Shown: positions 17,969 through 29,144 of the stretch, one piece after another
Numbering within the stretch: position 1 is the stretch's first letter
How the letters are laid out: each line of letters begins with the position of its first letter
Assembly (NCBI GenBank): GCA_949745595.1
Contig: CATJWN010000027.1
Location: 1 to 40,204, forward strand
DNA length: 40,204 nt
Reading direction: 5' to 3'
From: an uncultured Clostridia bacterium
GTDB lineage: Bacteria > Bacillota > Clostridia > TANB77 > CAG-508
Notes under the pieces: model-generated
The model's input: only the letters and a program-made list of their open reading frames with translations
Database searches by the model: none
What the model was told of the DNA's origin: nothing
Program-made: the position numbers and the translations under genes

Positions 17969-20410
17969 TTATTTTTCTTCTTCCTGTTCTGGTGCTATTG
18001 TTTCTATACTTACTACTTTTCCGCCATCATTTGTTCGCATTAAAGTAACACCTTGTGTTGCTCTTCCTAAAACACTGATTTCTTCTACATTAAGCCTTAT
18101 TATTGTTCCTGTATCTGTTATAAGCATAACATCTTCATCACCATTAACAATTCTAATTCCAACAATATCACCTGTTTTTGGAGTAATCTTATATGTTATA
18201 ACTCCTCTACCACCTCTGTTTTGTACTCTGTATTCGTCAAGCTCTGTTCTCTTTCCAAAACCATTTTCAGTGATAGCAAGTAATGTAGCTTTTCCTCCAG
18301 CTATTATCGGTTCCATTCCAATAATACTGTCATCATCATCAAGTCTCATTCCAATAACACCTTGTGTAACTCTGCCTACTGGTCTAACATCTTTCTCGTC
18401 AAATGTAATACTCATACCTTTCTTAGTTACTAATACTACATTATCTTCTCCATCTGTTAATCTAACATCTATTAAGCTATCTTCTTCTTTTAATGTTATT
18501 CCAAGTAATCCTGTTTTTCTTGAAGAATCATATTCCTTAAGTGGTGTTTTTTTGATTAAACCATTCTTTGTTGCCATTAAAATGTATTTTCCATCAGCAA
18601 AGTTTTGTATTGGTATTATTGCAGAAATTTTTTCACCTGCTTCAAGATTTAATAAATTTACTATAGCTGTTCCTTTAGCTGTTCTACCAGCTTCTGGAAT
18701 TTCAAAACCACGAAGTCTATACATTTTTCCTAGATTACTAAAGAATAAAACTGTATCATGTGAAGAAGCTGTAAAGATATCTTTAACAAAATCTTCTTCT
18801 CTAGTTGCCATACCTGTAATGCCTTTTCCTCCACGTCTTTGACTTTTATATGTGTCTACTGGCATTCTTTTAATATATCCAAAATGTGATAATGTAATAA
18901 CAACTTGTTCTTCTTTAACTAAATCTTCTTCATTAAATTCGCCTTCTGCTGCACAAATTTTTGTTAATCTCTCATCACCAAATTTTTCTTTGATTTCTAA
19001 TAATTCATCTTTGATAATATTATAAACTAAAGTCTCACTAGCTAAAACTTCTTTATAATATGCAATTAATTTCATAAGCTCATTATATTCTTCTTCTAGT
19101 TTTTCTCTTTGTAAACCAGATAATCTCTTAAGTTGCATATCTAAGATAGCTTGTGCTTGTATATCTGTTAGACCAAATCTCTTCATTAATCTTTCTTTTG
19201 CATCGTCATATGCTGAACGAATAATATTAATGATTTCGTCAATATTATCAATAGCAATTTTTAAACCTTCTAATATATGAGCTCTTGCTTCTGCTTTTTC
19301 AAGTTCGAATTTTGTTCTTCTAAAAATTACTTCTTTTCTGTGGTCTATAAATACATCTAAACATTGTTTTAATGTAAGTATCTTAGGTTGACCATCTACT
19401 AATGCAAGTGTTATAATACCGAAAGTATCTTGTAATTGTGTGTGTTTGTATAATTGATTTAATATAACTTGTGGTCTTGCATCTCGCTTAAGCTCAATAA
19501 CAATTCTAACCTTCTCTTCTCTATCTGACTCGTCACGAATATCTGAAATACCTTCGATTTTCTTATCTTTTACTAAATTAGCAATTGTTTCTATAAGTTT
19601 AGCTTTATTTACTTGATATGGAAGTGAATGAACAACGATTCTTTGCCTATTTCCAGACATTTCCTCTATTTCACTTTCACCTCTAATAGTTATTTTTCCT
19701 CTACCAGTTGTATATGCCTCTTTAATGCCTTCTTTACCTAATATCAACGCCCCAGTTGGAAAATCTGGACCTTTGATAATTTTCATTAATTCTTCAATAC
19801 TAACATCTGGCTCTTCTATAACTCTTATAATTCCATCTATAACTTCTTTTAAATTATGTGGTGGTATATTGGTTGCCATACCAACAGCAATACCTGAAGA
19901 ACCATTTACTAATAATACTGGTATTTTAGTTGGAAGTACAGTTGGCTCTTGAAGTCTATCATCATAGTTTGGCATAAAATCGACTGTATTTTTATCAATA
20001 TCTATTAGCATTTGTTCAGCAATCTTATCCATTCTAGCTTCTGTATACCTCATGGCTGCTGCTGGATCTCCATCTATTGATCCAAAATTACCATGTCCAT
20101 CAATTAATGTATATCTCATTGAGAAGTCTTGTGCTAATCTAACCATAGCATCATAAACAGACGCATCACCATGTGGATGGTATCTACCTAAAACAGAACC
20201 TACTGTATTTGCGCATTTTCTATATGGCTTGTCTGATGTAATTCCATCTTCATGCATTGAATAAAGAATTCTTCTATGTACGGGTTTTAAACCATCTCTT
20301 GCATCTGGTAAAGCTCTTGATACAATAACACTCATAGCATAATCTATATAAGCGGTTTTCATTTCTGCTTCAATGTTACGTTCAATAATCTTTTCCTCTT
20401 GTCTTTCCAT
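17969..20410 (-). CDS. gyrA: DNA gyrase subunit A
   Basis: 813 residues. The catalytic tyrosine is Y122 ([10 protein letters not shown]), the GyrA box is [11 protein letters not shown], and the C-terminal part carries the repeated beta-pinwheel blades. The breakage-reunion region reads [10 protein letters not shown], with Ala at the position of E. coli Ser83 (not unusual among clostridia). Its product, with GyrB, introduces negative supercoils and is essential. Unlike the common gyrB-gyrA arrangement, four type IV secretion-like genes lie between the two. ATG 20410 has GAGGAAG upstream. Confidence 0.97.
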   Translation of the reverse strand: MERQEEKIIERNIEAEMKTAYIDYAMSVIVSRALPDARDGLKPVHRRILYSMHEDGITSDKPYRKCANTVGSVLGRYHPHGDASVYDAMVRLAQDFSMRYTLIDGHGNFGSIDGDPAAAMRYTEARMDKIAEQMLIDIDKNTVDFMPNYDDRLQEPTVLPTKIPVLLVNGSSGIAVGMATNIPPHNLKEVIDGIIRVIEEPDVSIEELMKIIKGPDFPTGALILGKEGIKEAYTTGRGKITIRGESEIEEMSGNRQRIVVHSLPYQVNKAKLIETIANLVKDKKIEGISDIRDESDREEKVRIVIELKRDARPQVILNQLYKHTQLQDTFGIITLALVDGQPKILTLKQCLDVFIDHRKEVIFRRTKFELEKAEARAHILEGLKIAIDNIDEIINIIRSAYDDAKERLMKRFGLTDIQAQAILDMQLKRLSGLQREKLEEEYNELMKLIAYYKEVLASETLVYNIIKDELLEIKEKFGDERLTKICAAEGEFNEEDLVKEEQVVITLSHFGYIKRMPVDTYKSQRRGGKGITGMATREEDFVKDIFTASSHDTVLFFSNLGKMYRLRGFEIPEAGRTAKGTAIVNLLNLEAGEKISAIIPIQNFADGKYILMATKNGLIKKTPLKEYDSSRKTGLLGITLKEEDSLIDVRLTDGEDNVVLVTKKGMSITFDEKDVRPVGRVTQGVIGMRLDDDDSIIGMEPIIAGGKATLLAITENGFGKRTELDEYRVQNRGGRGVITYKITPKTGDIVGIRIVNGDEDVMLITDTGTIIRLNVEEISVLGRATQGVTLMRTNDGGKVVSIETIAPEQEEEK

Positions 20411-20501
20411 TTAATCTTCCTCTCTTTCTTTTCTCCTTGTATTATATAAAATCGAGCCCAAAAAAGCAAGGAATTTATGTCAAAAAAATGACTTTTTTTC
20501 A

Positions 20502-21227
20502 CTAATTTACTAGCTTTTCTGAAAGCTTAATCTCTTCTTCTGAAATATCAAAATTTTTTCCGTTATTTTTTATTAAATTATGTAAATTTTCTATTTTTCT
20601 AGCCTCTTTTATTGTATTTTCAAGTGGCATTGTTTGCTTTAAATACTTCTCCATATTATTGTAACTTTTTGTCATTGTTTCAAAATCTCTACTTTCATAA
20701 GCTGTTTTCCATTTTGAAGAATACTCTTCTACTTTCTTTATACTTTTTACCTGAGTATTTATAGTATCTTCTATGTTATCTGTTATTGAATTTATAATGG
20801 TGTTTTTACCTTTTTTTATCAGACTTGCTATATTTTTATCTATAAGCTTTTTTTCCTGTACATTTTTGATGCTAGTGTCTAATATATCTGATACTGTATC
20901 TACTATACCACCTTTTTTAATTGCCATATCTATTTGCTCTATGCTTTCAAATTTGCCTGTAACTATTCCTGAAGCACTTTTTCCAAGATTAATCGCATTT
21001 TCTACTGCTTTATTTAAACCTTCTTTTAATCCACTTTCTAAAATAGTATCCTTTACTTCTATAACCTGATTTTCTATCATATCTGGAAGTAATGCTCTTA
21101 AACATATATCCAGCGCATTATTTACAATAGAGCCAAAACTATTTTTTAAAAAGCTTTCCTGTTTTTCTTCTAAATCTAAAGAATTATTAAATTGTCTATT
21201 TTCTACTAAACTTAAACTTGTATCCAT
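20502..21227 (-). CDS. Unknown helical protein of the T4SS-like operon
   Basis: 241 residues, not recognised. It is highly charged, predicted mostly helical, without signal peptide or clear membrane segment, although two stretches are mildly amphipathic (NALDICLRALLPDMIE and KSASGIVTGK). It starts at ATG 21227 (AAAGGAGA upstream), 16 bases inside the end of the CpaE-like ATPase gene, so translation is coupled. As last gene of the virB4-like operon it may be a cytoplasmic partner of that ATPase or of the secretion machine. That role is inferred only from position. Confidence 0.7.
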   Translation of the reverse strand: MDTSLSLVENRQFNNSLDLEEKQESFLKNSFGSIVNNALDICLRALLPDMIENQVIEVKDTILESGLKEGLNKAVENAINLGKSASGIVTGKFESIEQIDMAIKKGGIVDTVSDILDTSIKNVQEKKLIDKNIASLIKKGKNTIINSITDNIEDTINTQVKSIKKVEEYSSKWKTAYESRDFETMTKSYNNMEKYLKQTMPLENTIKEARKIENLHNLIKNNGKNFDISEEEIKLSEKLVN

Positions 21228-22334
21228 TCTAATCTCCTTTCAAATTTTTTATCCAAAAAGTCCCCTTCTACCTTAATATCTAATGGGAAAATTCCTGAAA
21301 TTTGGAAATTTTCATATATATTTGAAATAATTTCTGCTTTTATTGTCCAACTTGTTTCTTTATTTAAAATCATCGTAATTTTTTCTAGTGGTACTTCAAA
21401 ATCTACTTTCAATATTTCAAATAAACTTAAACCTTTTCTTAAATCCAATCTAGTAGGAACTACTAAAAATACAATCTCATCTGATAAATTAAATATTCTT
21501 TTTAAATATTTATAGCTATAATCACTGGTAGTATCAATTAAAATTACATCATACTGGCATTTAAAATCTTTTAACATTTCTTCTAAATTTACAAAATCTA
21601 CCTGATTGGCATTACTAAAAAATGAATCCATCACACAAAGTATATCTTCGTTTTTAGAAATTTTTCTTATTTGTTTTTTAAAATCCATTGTTAGTGTAGA
21701 TTCCCTAGAATTATATTTTTCAACTGCCAATAAATGATATAAACTGTCATTATATATATCAAAATCTATTGTTAAAACTTTCTTTCCAAATCTAGCATAT
21801 TCTTTTGAATACATTGCAGTCATTGTTGTTTTTCCAGAATTATATGCACCTGTAAAAGAAATTACTTTTCCATTTTCTTCAAATCCTAGTTTTTCTAAAG
21901 AATAAGTATCTTGAAGTATTTTATTTATTTTCTCCAATTCATTATTAAAGACCTCTGATATTTGCGGTGCTTGTTCTATTTCTCCACCTATTGATTTTAC
22001 TAAAGTATCAAAATCCACTTCATTATTTTGAAAAATCTTATATATGCCATTACTATATAAAAAACTTTGTAGTTCTGCTGTTTTCTCTTCTACAAATACT
22101 ACTATTTCAATTTTATCGTTTATAGCTAAAATAGCACATATTAATTCTTTAAAATTCATTTCTCCGAGGTAATAATTCATTTATAATAATTGTATCTACA
22201 TGTACACCTTCATTTAAAAATTCTATAACCCCTTCTGTATATGGAATATCTTTTGTAACAAGTTTGAATAATCCACTTTTGACAATCTGATAGGCTAGTC
22301 TATGGCTGCCCATTGCTGTAAAAACTTTCTTCAT
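21212..22334 (-). CDS. CpaE/ParA-like P-loop ATPase (+1 frameshift)
   Basis: ATG 22334 has GAGGAGG upstream and overlaps the VirB4 gene end by 35 bases. The first 56 residues (MKKVFTAMGS...INELLP) stop five codons after CCT CGG. Skipping the C at 22166 gives NELLP-G-EMNFKELICA and continues to 21212, for 373 residues. The N-terminal ~115 residues look like a degenerate receiver-type domain, as in CpaE/TadZ. A MinD/ParA-type ATPase follows, with ISFTGAYNSGKTTMTAM (P-loop about 161-170), VLTIDFDIYND and IDTTSDYS. CpaE/TadZ-like ATPases place secretion machines in the cell. The association with VirB4 here suggests a localisation role, which is inferred. Confidence 0.75.
22163..22169 (-). other. 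CGGA +1 frameshift site 6 (CpaE-like ATPase)
   Basis: In-frame CCT CGG followed by A on the minus strand. Skipping the C at 22166 fuses a 56-residue N-terminal piece to the ATPase; the downstream part has no good start of its own. Confidence 0.78.
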
Positions 22335-24114
22335 TTTGAACCTCCTCTATAATTTTTTTCTCTTCGTCTGACACTTCAACTCTAGCTAAAATATGATTAT
22401 CACCTATAAACATCAAACTTTCTCCTCTTTTTAAAGCCGCAATCTCTATTTTTTCTTTTTCTGTCAAACTAACATTTTCACTAAGTATTTTGATACTTTC
22501 TTCTTCTAATTTGAAAAAAGTCTTTATACTAGAATTGTTTAAAATACTTTTTCCATATATTCCATCTTCCAAACTAAATAAATCTGATATATCTTGTGTT
22601 ATTGCAACACTACTTCCACCATACTTTCTAATTGTCTTAAATATTTTATATATAAAGCTTGCTACAAAACCATTTGAAGTTACACCAATAAGTTGCCAAA
22701 TTTCGTCCATATAAATTGCTTTCTTTTCACTTCTATTTTTCTTAATCTTATCCCAGAATATATCTATAAAAACATACATTCCAAACTTTATATTATCTTC
22801 ACCTAGTTCATGAATATCTGCAACAATAAGCTTGTTATCAAGTTCAATATTAGTATGATTATTCATAAACTTTAAAGAACCATTTATAAATGGATACATT
22901 TTATTTTTCAAATAATTTAAAGTTTCGTCCTCACAAATTAATTTATAAAAATCTTCTAATATTGGCATATCTTTACTTTCTTTAAAAATTGGTTTTATAT
23001 TTATTTTTGTACTTTCTTCTTTGTATAAGCTATTATCATCAAAAGTAATCCCTTTTCTTCTATACGTTTCAATAAGTTTTTCTTCTAAAATTCCCATTTT
23101 TTCTTCGTCTAAATCTCCAAATACTAAAGAAAAAAATCCTTTCAGCTTTCCAAGTTTAGCTGCTAAATAGCCTTGGTCTTCTTCAATGCTTTCTTCTCTA
23201 ATATCTAAAACATTTATATAATTTTCTGAAGTTGGTCCAAGTTTTATTAAAGTACCACCTAAGTTTTCACAAAGATTATTATATTCTCTTTCTGGATCTA
23301 TAATAAATTGTGCTATACCTAATAATCTATATCTTAAAATTAAACTTTTAATATAAAAAGATTTTCCAGCTCCACTCGTACCAAATACACACATATTTGC
23401 ATTCTTATATTTTTCCTTATCAAATCTATCTACTAAAATCATTGAATTATTATATATATTAGTTCCTATAAATACTCCATTTTCATCACAAATACTTGAA
23501 GAAATAAATGGATAAGTCGAAATTAAACTACTACTTAAGATATTTCTTTTTGCAGCTATTTTTATTTCTCTACTGTTTAACATTGTTGGGCAGCACGAAA
23601 GAAAAATTGGTTCTTGTCTGAAATTTCCTCTTCTAGTAACTAAGCCATTTGATTGAAGTATCCCCTCTACTTTATTTGCTAAATATTCTACTTCTTTTTT
23701 ATCCTCACTATAAACAGTCACATAAGTATATATATAATAAAGATCCTCGTTGTTAACCTGCATCTCTTTTCTTATGTATCTTGCGTCCTCATAACTATAT
23801 GCTGCTATTTCTATATCTTCTCTGTTAGAATTTCCCTCTTTTAAATCAACTCCAACATTTCCAATATAGTAAGTTAAATCTTTTATTGTTTTATAAGAAT
23901 CTTGTTTCTCATAAAAAATACTTAAATTCATATTAATGTTTGTATTAATTAAATTCTTTAAAATAATATCTGTGTACTCTCTATAATAATCAATTACAAT
24001 TAGACCTATAAAGTACATATTATCTATCTCAAAATATCGTGGATTTTGGTTATCCACATACGCTGGAGCAATCAAATCTTTGTTATCCACAGCCCCATTT
24101 TCAAAATTTTCTAT
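22300..24114 (-). CDS. VirB4-like ATPase of a type IV secretion system
   Basis: Walker A is CVFGTSGAGKSFYIK and Walker B is AIYMDEIWQLIG, followed by the VirB4-typical AITQDISDLF and an LSENVSLTEKEK region. With the GTG start at 24090 it has 596 residues. However, that GTG has GGGG only 2 bases upstream, while GAGGTG lies 7 bases before an in-frame ATA at 24114, which would add ENFENGA and a start (604 residues). I favour ATA. VirB4 ATPases power assembly and substrate passage in all type IV systems; the N-terminal part corresponds to the TraC/VirB4 N-domain. Its usual neighbour, the VirB3-like gene, is at 9537-9830. Confidence 0.85.
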   Translation of the reverse strand: MENFENGAVDNKDLIAPAYVDNQNPRYFEIDNMYFIGLIVIDYYREYTDIILKNLINTNINMNLSIFYEKQDSYKTIKDLTYYIGNVGVDLKEGNSNREDIEIAAYSYEDARYIRKEMQVNNEDLYYIYTYVTVYSEDKKEVEYLANKVEGILQSNGLVTRRGNFRQEPIFLSCCPTMLNSREIKIAAKRNILSSSLISTYPFISSSICDENGVFIGTNIYNNSMILVDRFDKEKYKNANMCVFGTSGAGKSFYIKSLILRYRLLGIAQFIIDPEREYNNLCENLGGTLIKLGPTSENYINVLDIREESIEEDQGYLAAKLGKLKGFFSLVFGDLDEEKMGILEEKLIETYRRKGITFDDNSLYKEESTKINIKPIFKESKDMPILEDFYKLICEDETLNYLKNKMYPFINGSLKFMNNHTNIELDNKLIVADIHELGEDNIKFGMYVFIDIFWDKIKKNRSEKKAIYMDEIWQLIGVTSNGFVASFIYKIFKTIRKYGGSSVAITQDISDLFSLEDGIYGKSILNNSSIKTFFKLEEESIKILSENVSLTEKEKIEIAALKRGESLMFIGDNHILARVEVSDEEKKIIEEVQNEESFYSNGQP

Positions 24115-24277
24115 TTCGTATCACCTCATTTTCTGCTATTTTTTAGTCATTCTTGGATTATAAAAAGAATTTAAAATTTCATTGATTTCTTTCTTAGAAT
24201 TTACATCTTGAACTAAGTTTCCACACCTAGATAAGCTCTCTTTTATCTTAAAAAACATATCTGATAACTTATCCACA
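24050..24277 (+). promoter_or_regulatory. Three perfect DnaA boxes inside T4SS genes
   Basis: TTATCCACA occurs exactly at 24050-24058, 24083-24091 and 24269-24277, all in the same orientation, inside the start of virB4-like and the end of its upstream gene. On the coding strand each is GTG-GAT-AA (Val-Asp-Asn/Lys). They may bind DnaA as an origin-proximal cluster. Chance through coding is possible. Confidence 0.45.
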
Positions 24278-24708
24278 GCTATTTTATTAAGATTTTCTAT
24301 ACTTTCTTCTTTTTGAGAGTCTAAAATTTCATTTTTGATAACTATATAAAAATTTTTAGAAGAAGATTTATTTTCTTCGTTTTTTTCTTTAATATATTCT
24401 ATATAGTTTTCTGACATTTTTTTAATTTTTTGATTTTTTTCATTGAACATTATTTGTTTGATATTTGAGATATTTTTAGAGAGATCCTCTTTTTTGCTTT
24501 GAACAATTATCTGGATATCGAAATCACAAGTCTTTAAGAACAACTTGTAGGCACTTAGAATAGCCTCCTTTTCCAGATTTGATTTTAAATCGTAGTTAAT
24601 AGGAATTATTTTTATTATTTTTATATAATTATTCTTATTTTTTATAATTCCTTTATCAAAAACTTTTTCAAACGGCAACCAATCTTTTGTCGTTTTGTCT
24701 TGTTTTAT
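24136..24708 (-). CDS. TraC/VirB4 N-domain-like protein, ATA start
   Basis: 190 residues: IKQDKTTKDWLPFEKVFDKG, FDIQIIVQSK and a charged helical tail, resembling the small TraC-like partner encoded beside VirB4 in Firmicutes elements. An ATG exists at 24753, but it lies between the -35 and -10 boxes of the operon promoter and so upstream of the mRNA start. The first site after transcription starts is AAAGGAG, 8 bases before ATA at 24708. No ATG, GTG or TTG is in frame there; an ATG inside the spacer runs straight into TAA. I therefore take ATA as the start. First gene of the operon; its stop is 21 bases before the virB4-like ATA. Confidence 0.7.
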   Translation of the reverse strand: MKQDKTTKDWLPFEKVFDKGIIKNKNNYIKIIKIIPINYDLKSNLEKEAILSAYKLFLKTCDFDIQIIVQSKKEDLSKNISNIKQIMFNEKNQKIKKMSENYIEYIKEKNEENKSSSKNFYIVIKNEILDSQKEESIENLNKIAVDKLSDMFFKIKESLSRCGNLVQDVNSKKEINEILNSFYNPRMTKK

Positions 24709-24741
24709 TTTACATACTCCTTTCCTTCTTAAGCTTTTTAT

Positions 24742-24770
24742 ATAATACAACATTCTTATCCACTTGTCAA
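24742..24770 (-). promoter_or_regulatory. Promoter of the virB4-like operon with a DnaA-box-like spacer
   Basis: On the minus strand TTGACA (24770-24765) and TATTAT (24747-24742) are 17 bases apart. A near-consensus DnaA box (TTATCCACT on the plus strand, 24757-24765, 8 of 9 matching) fills the spacer. Bound DnaA would overlap RNA polymerase, so repression by DnaA is a reasonable inference. Confidence 0.65.
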
Positions 24771-24825
24771 CATCATTTTATAATTTGTCAAAATAACAAT
24801 TTTATTCAATGCTTTTATTTACATT

Positions 24826-24858
24826 ATAAAATCCACAGGTCTTTCTAACCTGTGGATT
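24826..24858 (-). terminator. gyrB terminator
   Basis: A perfect 11-bp inverted repeat, AATCCACAGGT / ACCTGTGGATT (24830-24840 with 24848-24858), is followed on the minus strand by TTTTAT. The stem contains DnaA-box-like CCACAGG/TGTGGAT cores. Confidence 0.6.
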
Positions 24859-24873
24859 CCACTTTTCCACATA

Positions 24874-26808
<1,935 letters not shown>

Positions 26809-26836
26809 CTAGTTCTTTTTTCTTTTGGCAATAGTA

Positions 26837-27908
26837 TTAACATTTTCCGTGCTTCTACGTATATCCTTTTTGCTTTTGTATTTAAATTTTCTATATCATC
26901 TGTACAAGTTATAATAACTTGATTTTCTTCTATACTTTCTATAAAACTTTTTCTTCTTTTTTCATCTAATTCAGACATAAAGTCATCTAAAAGAAGTATT
27001 GGACTCTCCCCTATTTCTTCTTTTACAATTTCAAGTTCAGTAAGTTTTAGTGTAAGTACAGTCGTACGCTGCTGGCCTTGTGAACCATAAATTGCTACTG
27101 GTCTTTTATTAATATATATCAAAAAGTCGTCTCTATGTATCCCAGTAGCTGTAAATCCTCTTTTTATATCTATTTTTCTAGATTTATTTAATGCTTCTAA
27201 AAAACTTTCTTTATCTTTGCCATTACTAATATATCTTATCTCTAAATTTTCTTCAAGTTTTCCACTTTTTGTTATACTCTTGTGGATGTTATCTATCTTT
27301 TCAGAAAATTTATCTATATATTTTTTTCTATATTCGAATATTTTGAGAGAAAATTCTGATAATTGTTCGTCCCAAATATCAAGCATTTCTTCTTTCTTTC
27401 CTTCAAATTTTATTTGCTTTAAATAGTTATTTCTTTGCTCTAAAGCTTGATTATATGTATTTAATAAATGTAAATAATTAGGCTTTAATGAACTTATCAT
27501 CATATCTAGAAATTTTCTTCTTTTTTGAGGTCCATCTTTTACTATTTCTATATTATCTGGTGTAAAAATAATAACATTTACCTTCCCTATTATATCACTA
27601 ACTTTATTTTGTTTCACACCATTTATATAAAAATTTTTCTTATCTCCTAATTCTGCTTTGATGACTCCTTCTCTATCTGAACGCTTATATTCTAAAGTAA
27701 CTTTTGCCTCTTCATTCTCAAAATTTATAAGTTCTTTATCTTTATTAGTTCTAAAAGATTTTCCTAAACTACATAGAAAAATTGATTCTATAATATTAGT
27801 CTTACCTTGAGCATTATTTCCATATATAATATTTATTCCATCTTCTAATTCTATTATTTGATTTATATAATTTCTAAAATTTTCTAATGTGATTTTTTTT
27901 ATATACAT
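26837..27908 (-). CDS. recF: RecF recombination/replication repair protein (+1 frameshift at C-terminus)
   Basis: SMC-like P-loop NTPase. Walker A is IIYGNNAQGKTNIIE, the signature region is YGSQGQQRTTVLTLKL, and Walker B is ILLLDDFMSELD. It binds DNA at gaps and helps load RecA. At codon 354 the reading is GCA CGG A. Skipping the C at 26849 ends the protein as RIYVEA-G-KC and TAA at 26839-26837, for 356 residues and the usual short RecF tail. Frame 0 instead adds a very basic tail unlike RecF ([14 protein letters not shown] and on) that overlaps gyrB. The shifted reading is favoured but less certain than at the other sites, because frame 0 does not stop early. Confidence 0.85.
26846..26852 (-). 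other. CGGA +1 frameshift site 7 (recF end)
   Basis: In-frame GCA CGG followed by A on the minus strand; the only site not preceded by a codon ending in T. The shift leads to a stop three codons later instead of a 31-codon basic tail into gyrB. Confidence 0.68.
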
Positions 27909-27936
27909 TTCTTAAAACATCCATTTTTATTAATGT

Positions 27937-27945
27937 TTATCCACA
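27937..27945 (+). promoter_or_regulatory. DnaA box between recF and dnaN
   Basis: A perfect TTATCCACA in the 59-base gap between recF and dnaN. Such boxes are frequent in origin regions and may also regulate recF transcription. Confidence 0.6.
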
Positions 27946-27967
27946 AATTATACTAAAATGTGTATAA

Positions 27968-29083
27968 CTATTCTTTGATTTTTATTGGTAATATCATATA
28001 AATATAATTACCACTGTCTATTGGTTTTATAATACAAGGTGAACGATTTGTACCAAATTCAATATAAACTTCTTCATCATCAATAGCTTTTAAAGCTTCT
28101 AAGAAAAATACTGGATTAAAACCAATTTCTAATTCTTTTCCTTCTGTTTCAACATATATTTCTTCTTTTGCATCACCTGTTTGATTTGCACAAGAAATTG
28201 TTACTTTTCCTACCTCTACATTTATTTTTACAGGATATTTCTTCTCTTTTTCTATTGCTGATGCCGAAATAAGTTTAATTCTTTCAAAACATTCTTGTAT
28301 ATTATTTTTATTTACTTTTATTCTTGTTTCCCAGCTTTGTGGTATTGTATTAGCATATTTCAAGAATTCTCCATCTAAAAGTCTAGTAACTATTTTACAA
28401 TTTTCCATTTCAAATAAAGCTTGATTTCTTGATATTCCTATTTTTACTGGTTCAAAAGAATCTGAAATAATTTTATTTACTTCATTTAAAGTTTTACCAG
28501 GTATTACACTACTAAAAGAATTTACTTTTTCATTTATAACATTACTTTTTATAGCTAATCTATATCCATCTACTGCTACTACATTTAATTTATTCTCTAC
28601 AACCTCAAATAAACAACCTGTAAAAATTGGTCTATTTTCTTCAGTACTTACTGCAAATATTGTTTTTCTTATCATATTCTTTAATACAGTTTGTTCTATT
28701 TCTATTGAATTATCTACACTTATTTGTGGTAATTCAGGAAATTCATCTGGATTCATTGTTGCAAGTTTATATAAAGGACCTTCACATTCTATTTCTAATA
28801 GATTATTTTCATTTATAGTAATCTTAATTATCTTATTAGGAAGTTTTCTTACAATTTCACTAAACATTATAGCATTTACAACTGTACTTCCTTGTTCTTC
28901 AATTTCCGCTTCTAAAATATATTCAATTCCTATTTCTAAATCATAAGAAGTTAATTTTAATTCATTATCATTTGTTTGAATAAGTATTCCTTCTAATACA
29001 GGCATTGTTGTTTTAGATGCAACACCATTTATTACGGAATTAATACCTTTAAGAATTTTTTCTTTTTCACAAAGAACTTTCAT
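27968..29083 (-). CDS. dnaN: DNA polymerase III beta subunit (sliding clamp)
   Basis: 371 residues, starting MKVLCEKEKILKGINSV, with the three clamp domains and the typical end (NYIYMILPIKI). It forms the ring clamp that tethers the replicative polymerase. The ATG at 29083 has AAAGGAG 8 bases upstream. The frame stays open for another 48 codons upstream, but that stretch is the origin (TAG repeats and DnaA boxes) and has no start signal, so the longer version is rejected. Confidence 0.96.
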   Translation of the reverse strand: MKVLCEKEKILKGINSVINGVASKTTMPVLEGILIQTNDNELKLTSYDLEIGIEYILEAEIEEQGSTVVNAIMFSEIVRKLPNKIIKITINENNLLEIECEGPLYKLATMNPDEFPELPQISVDNSIEIEQTVLKNMIRKTIFAVSTEENRPIFTGCLFEVVENKLNVVAVDGYRLAIKSNVINEKVNSFSSVIPGKTLNEVNKIISDSFEPVKIGISRNQALFEMENCKIVTRLLDGEFLKYANTIPQSWETRIKVNKNNIQECFERIKLISASAIEKEKKYPVKINVEVGKVTISCANQTGDAKEEIYVETEGKELEIGFNPVFFLEALKAIDDEEVYIEFGTNRSPCIIKPIDSGNYIYMILPIKIKE

Positions 29084-29113
29084 ATTTTCCTTCTCCTTTA
29101 TATATAATATTTT

Positions 29114-29131
29114 TAGTAGTAGTAGTAGTAG
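29114..29131 (+). promoter_or_regulatory. DnaA-trio array (oriC unwinding element)
   Basis: Six perfect tandem TAG triplets (3'-GAT-5' read away from the DnaA boxes) lie just left of the DnaA boxes at 29145-29301 and right of an AT-rich stretch (29098-29113). Order and strand match the DnaA-trio described for Bacillus oriC, where DnaA oligomers pass from boxes to a single strand to open the duplex. The direction (toward dnaN) is also as expected. Confidence 0.75.
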
Positions 29132-29144
29132 GTATTGTGTATTT

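Noticed and set aside
17943-18842. Long open frame antisense to gyrA
   Set aside because: Ser/Pro/Ile-rich composition typical of an antisense shadow, no start signal, and gyrA is unambiguous on the other strand.
11733-22334. The interrupted genes as real pseudogenes
   Set aside because: Both halves of each are well conserved, with intact motifs across the junction, and the set includes a helicase loader and recF. Each gene has no lesion other than CGGA.
29098-29131. TAG repeats as a CRISPR or other spaced repeat
   Set aside because: They are uninterrupted triplets without spacers. No CRISPR-like array, cas gene or insertion-sequence transposase was seen anywhere in the window.
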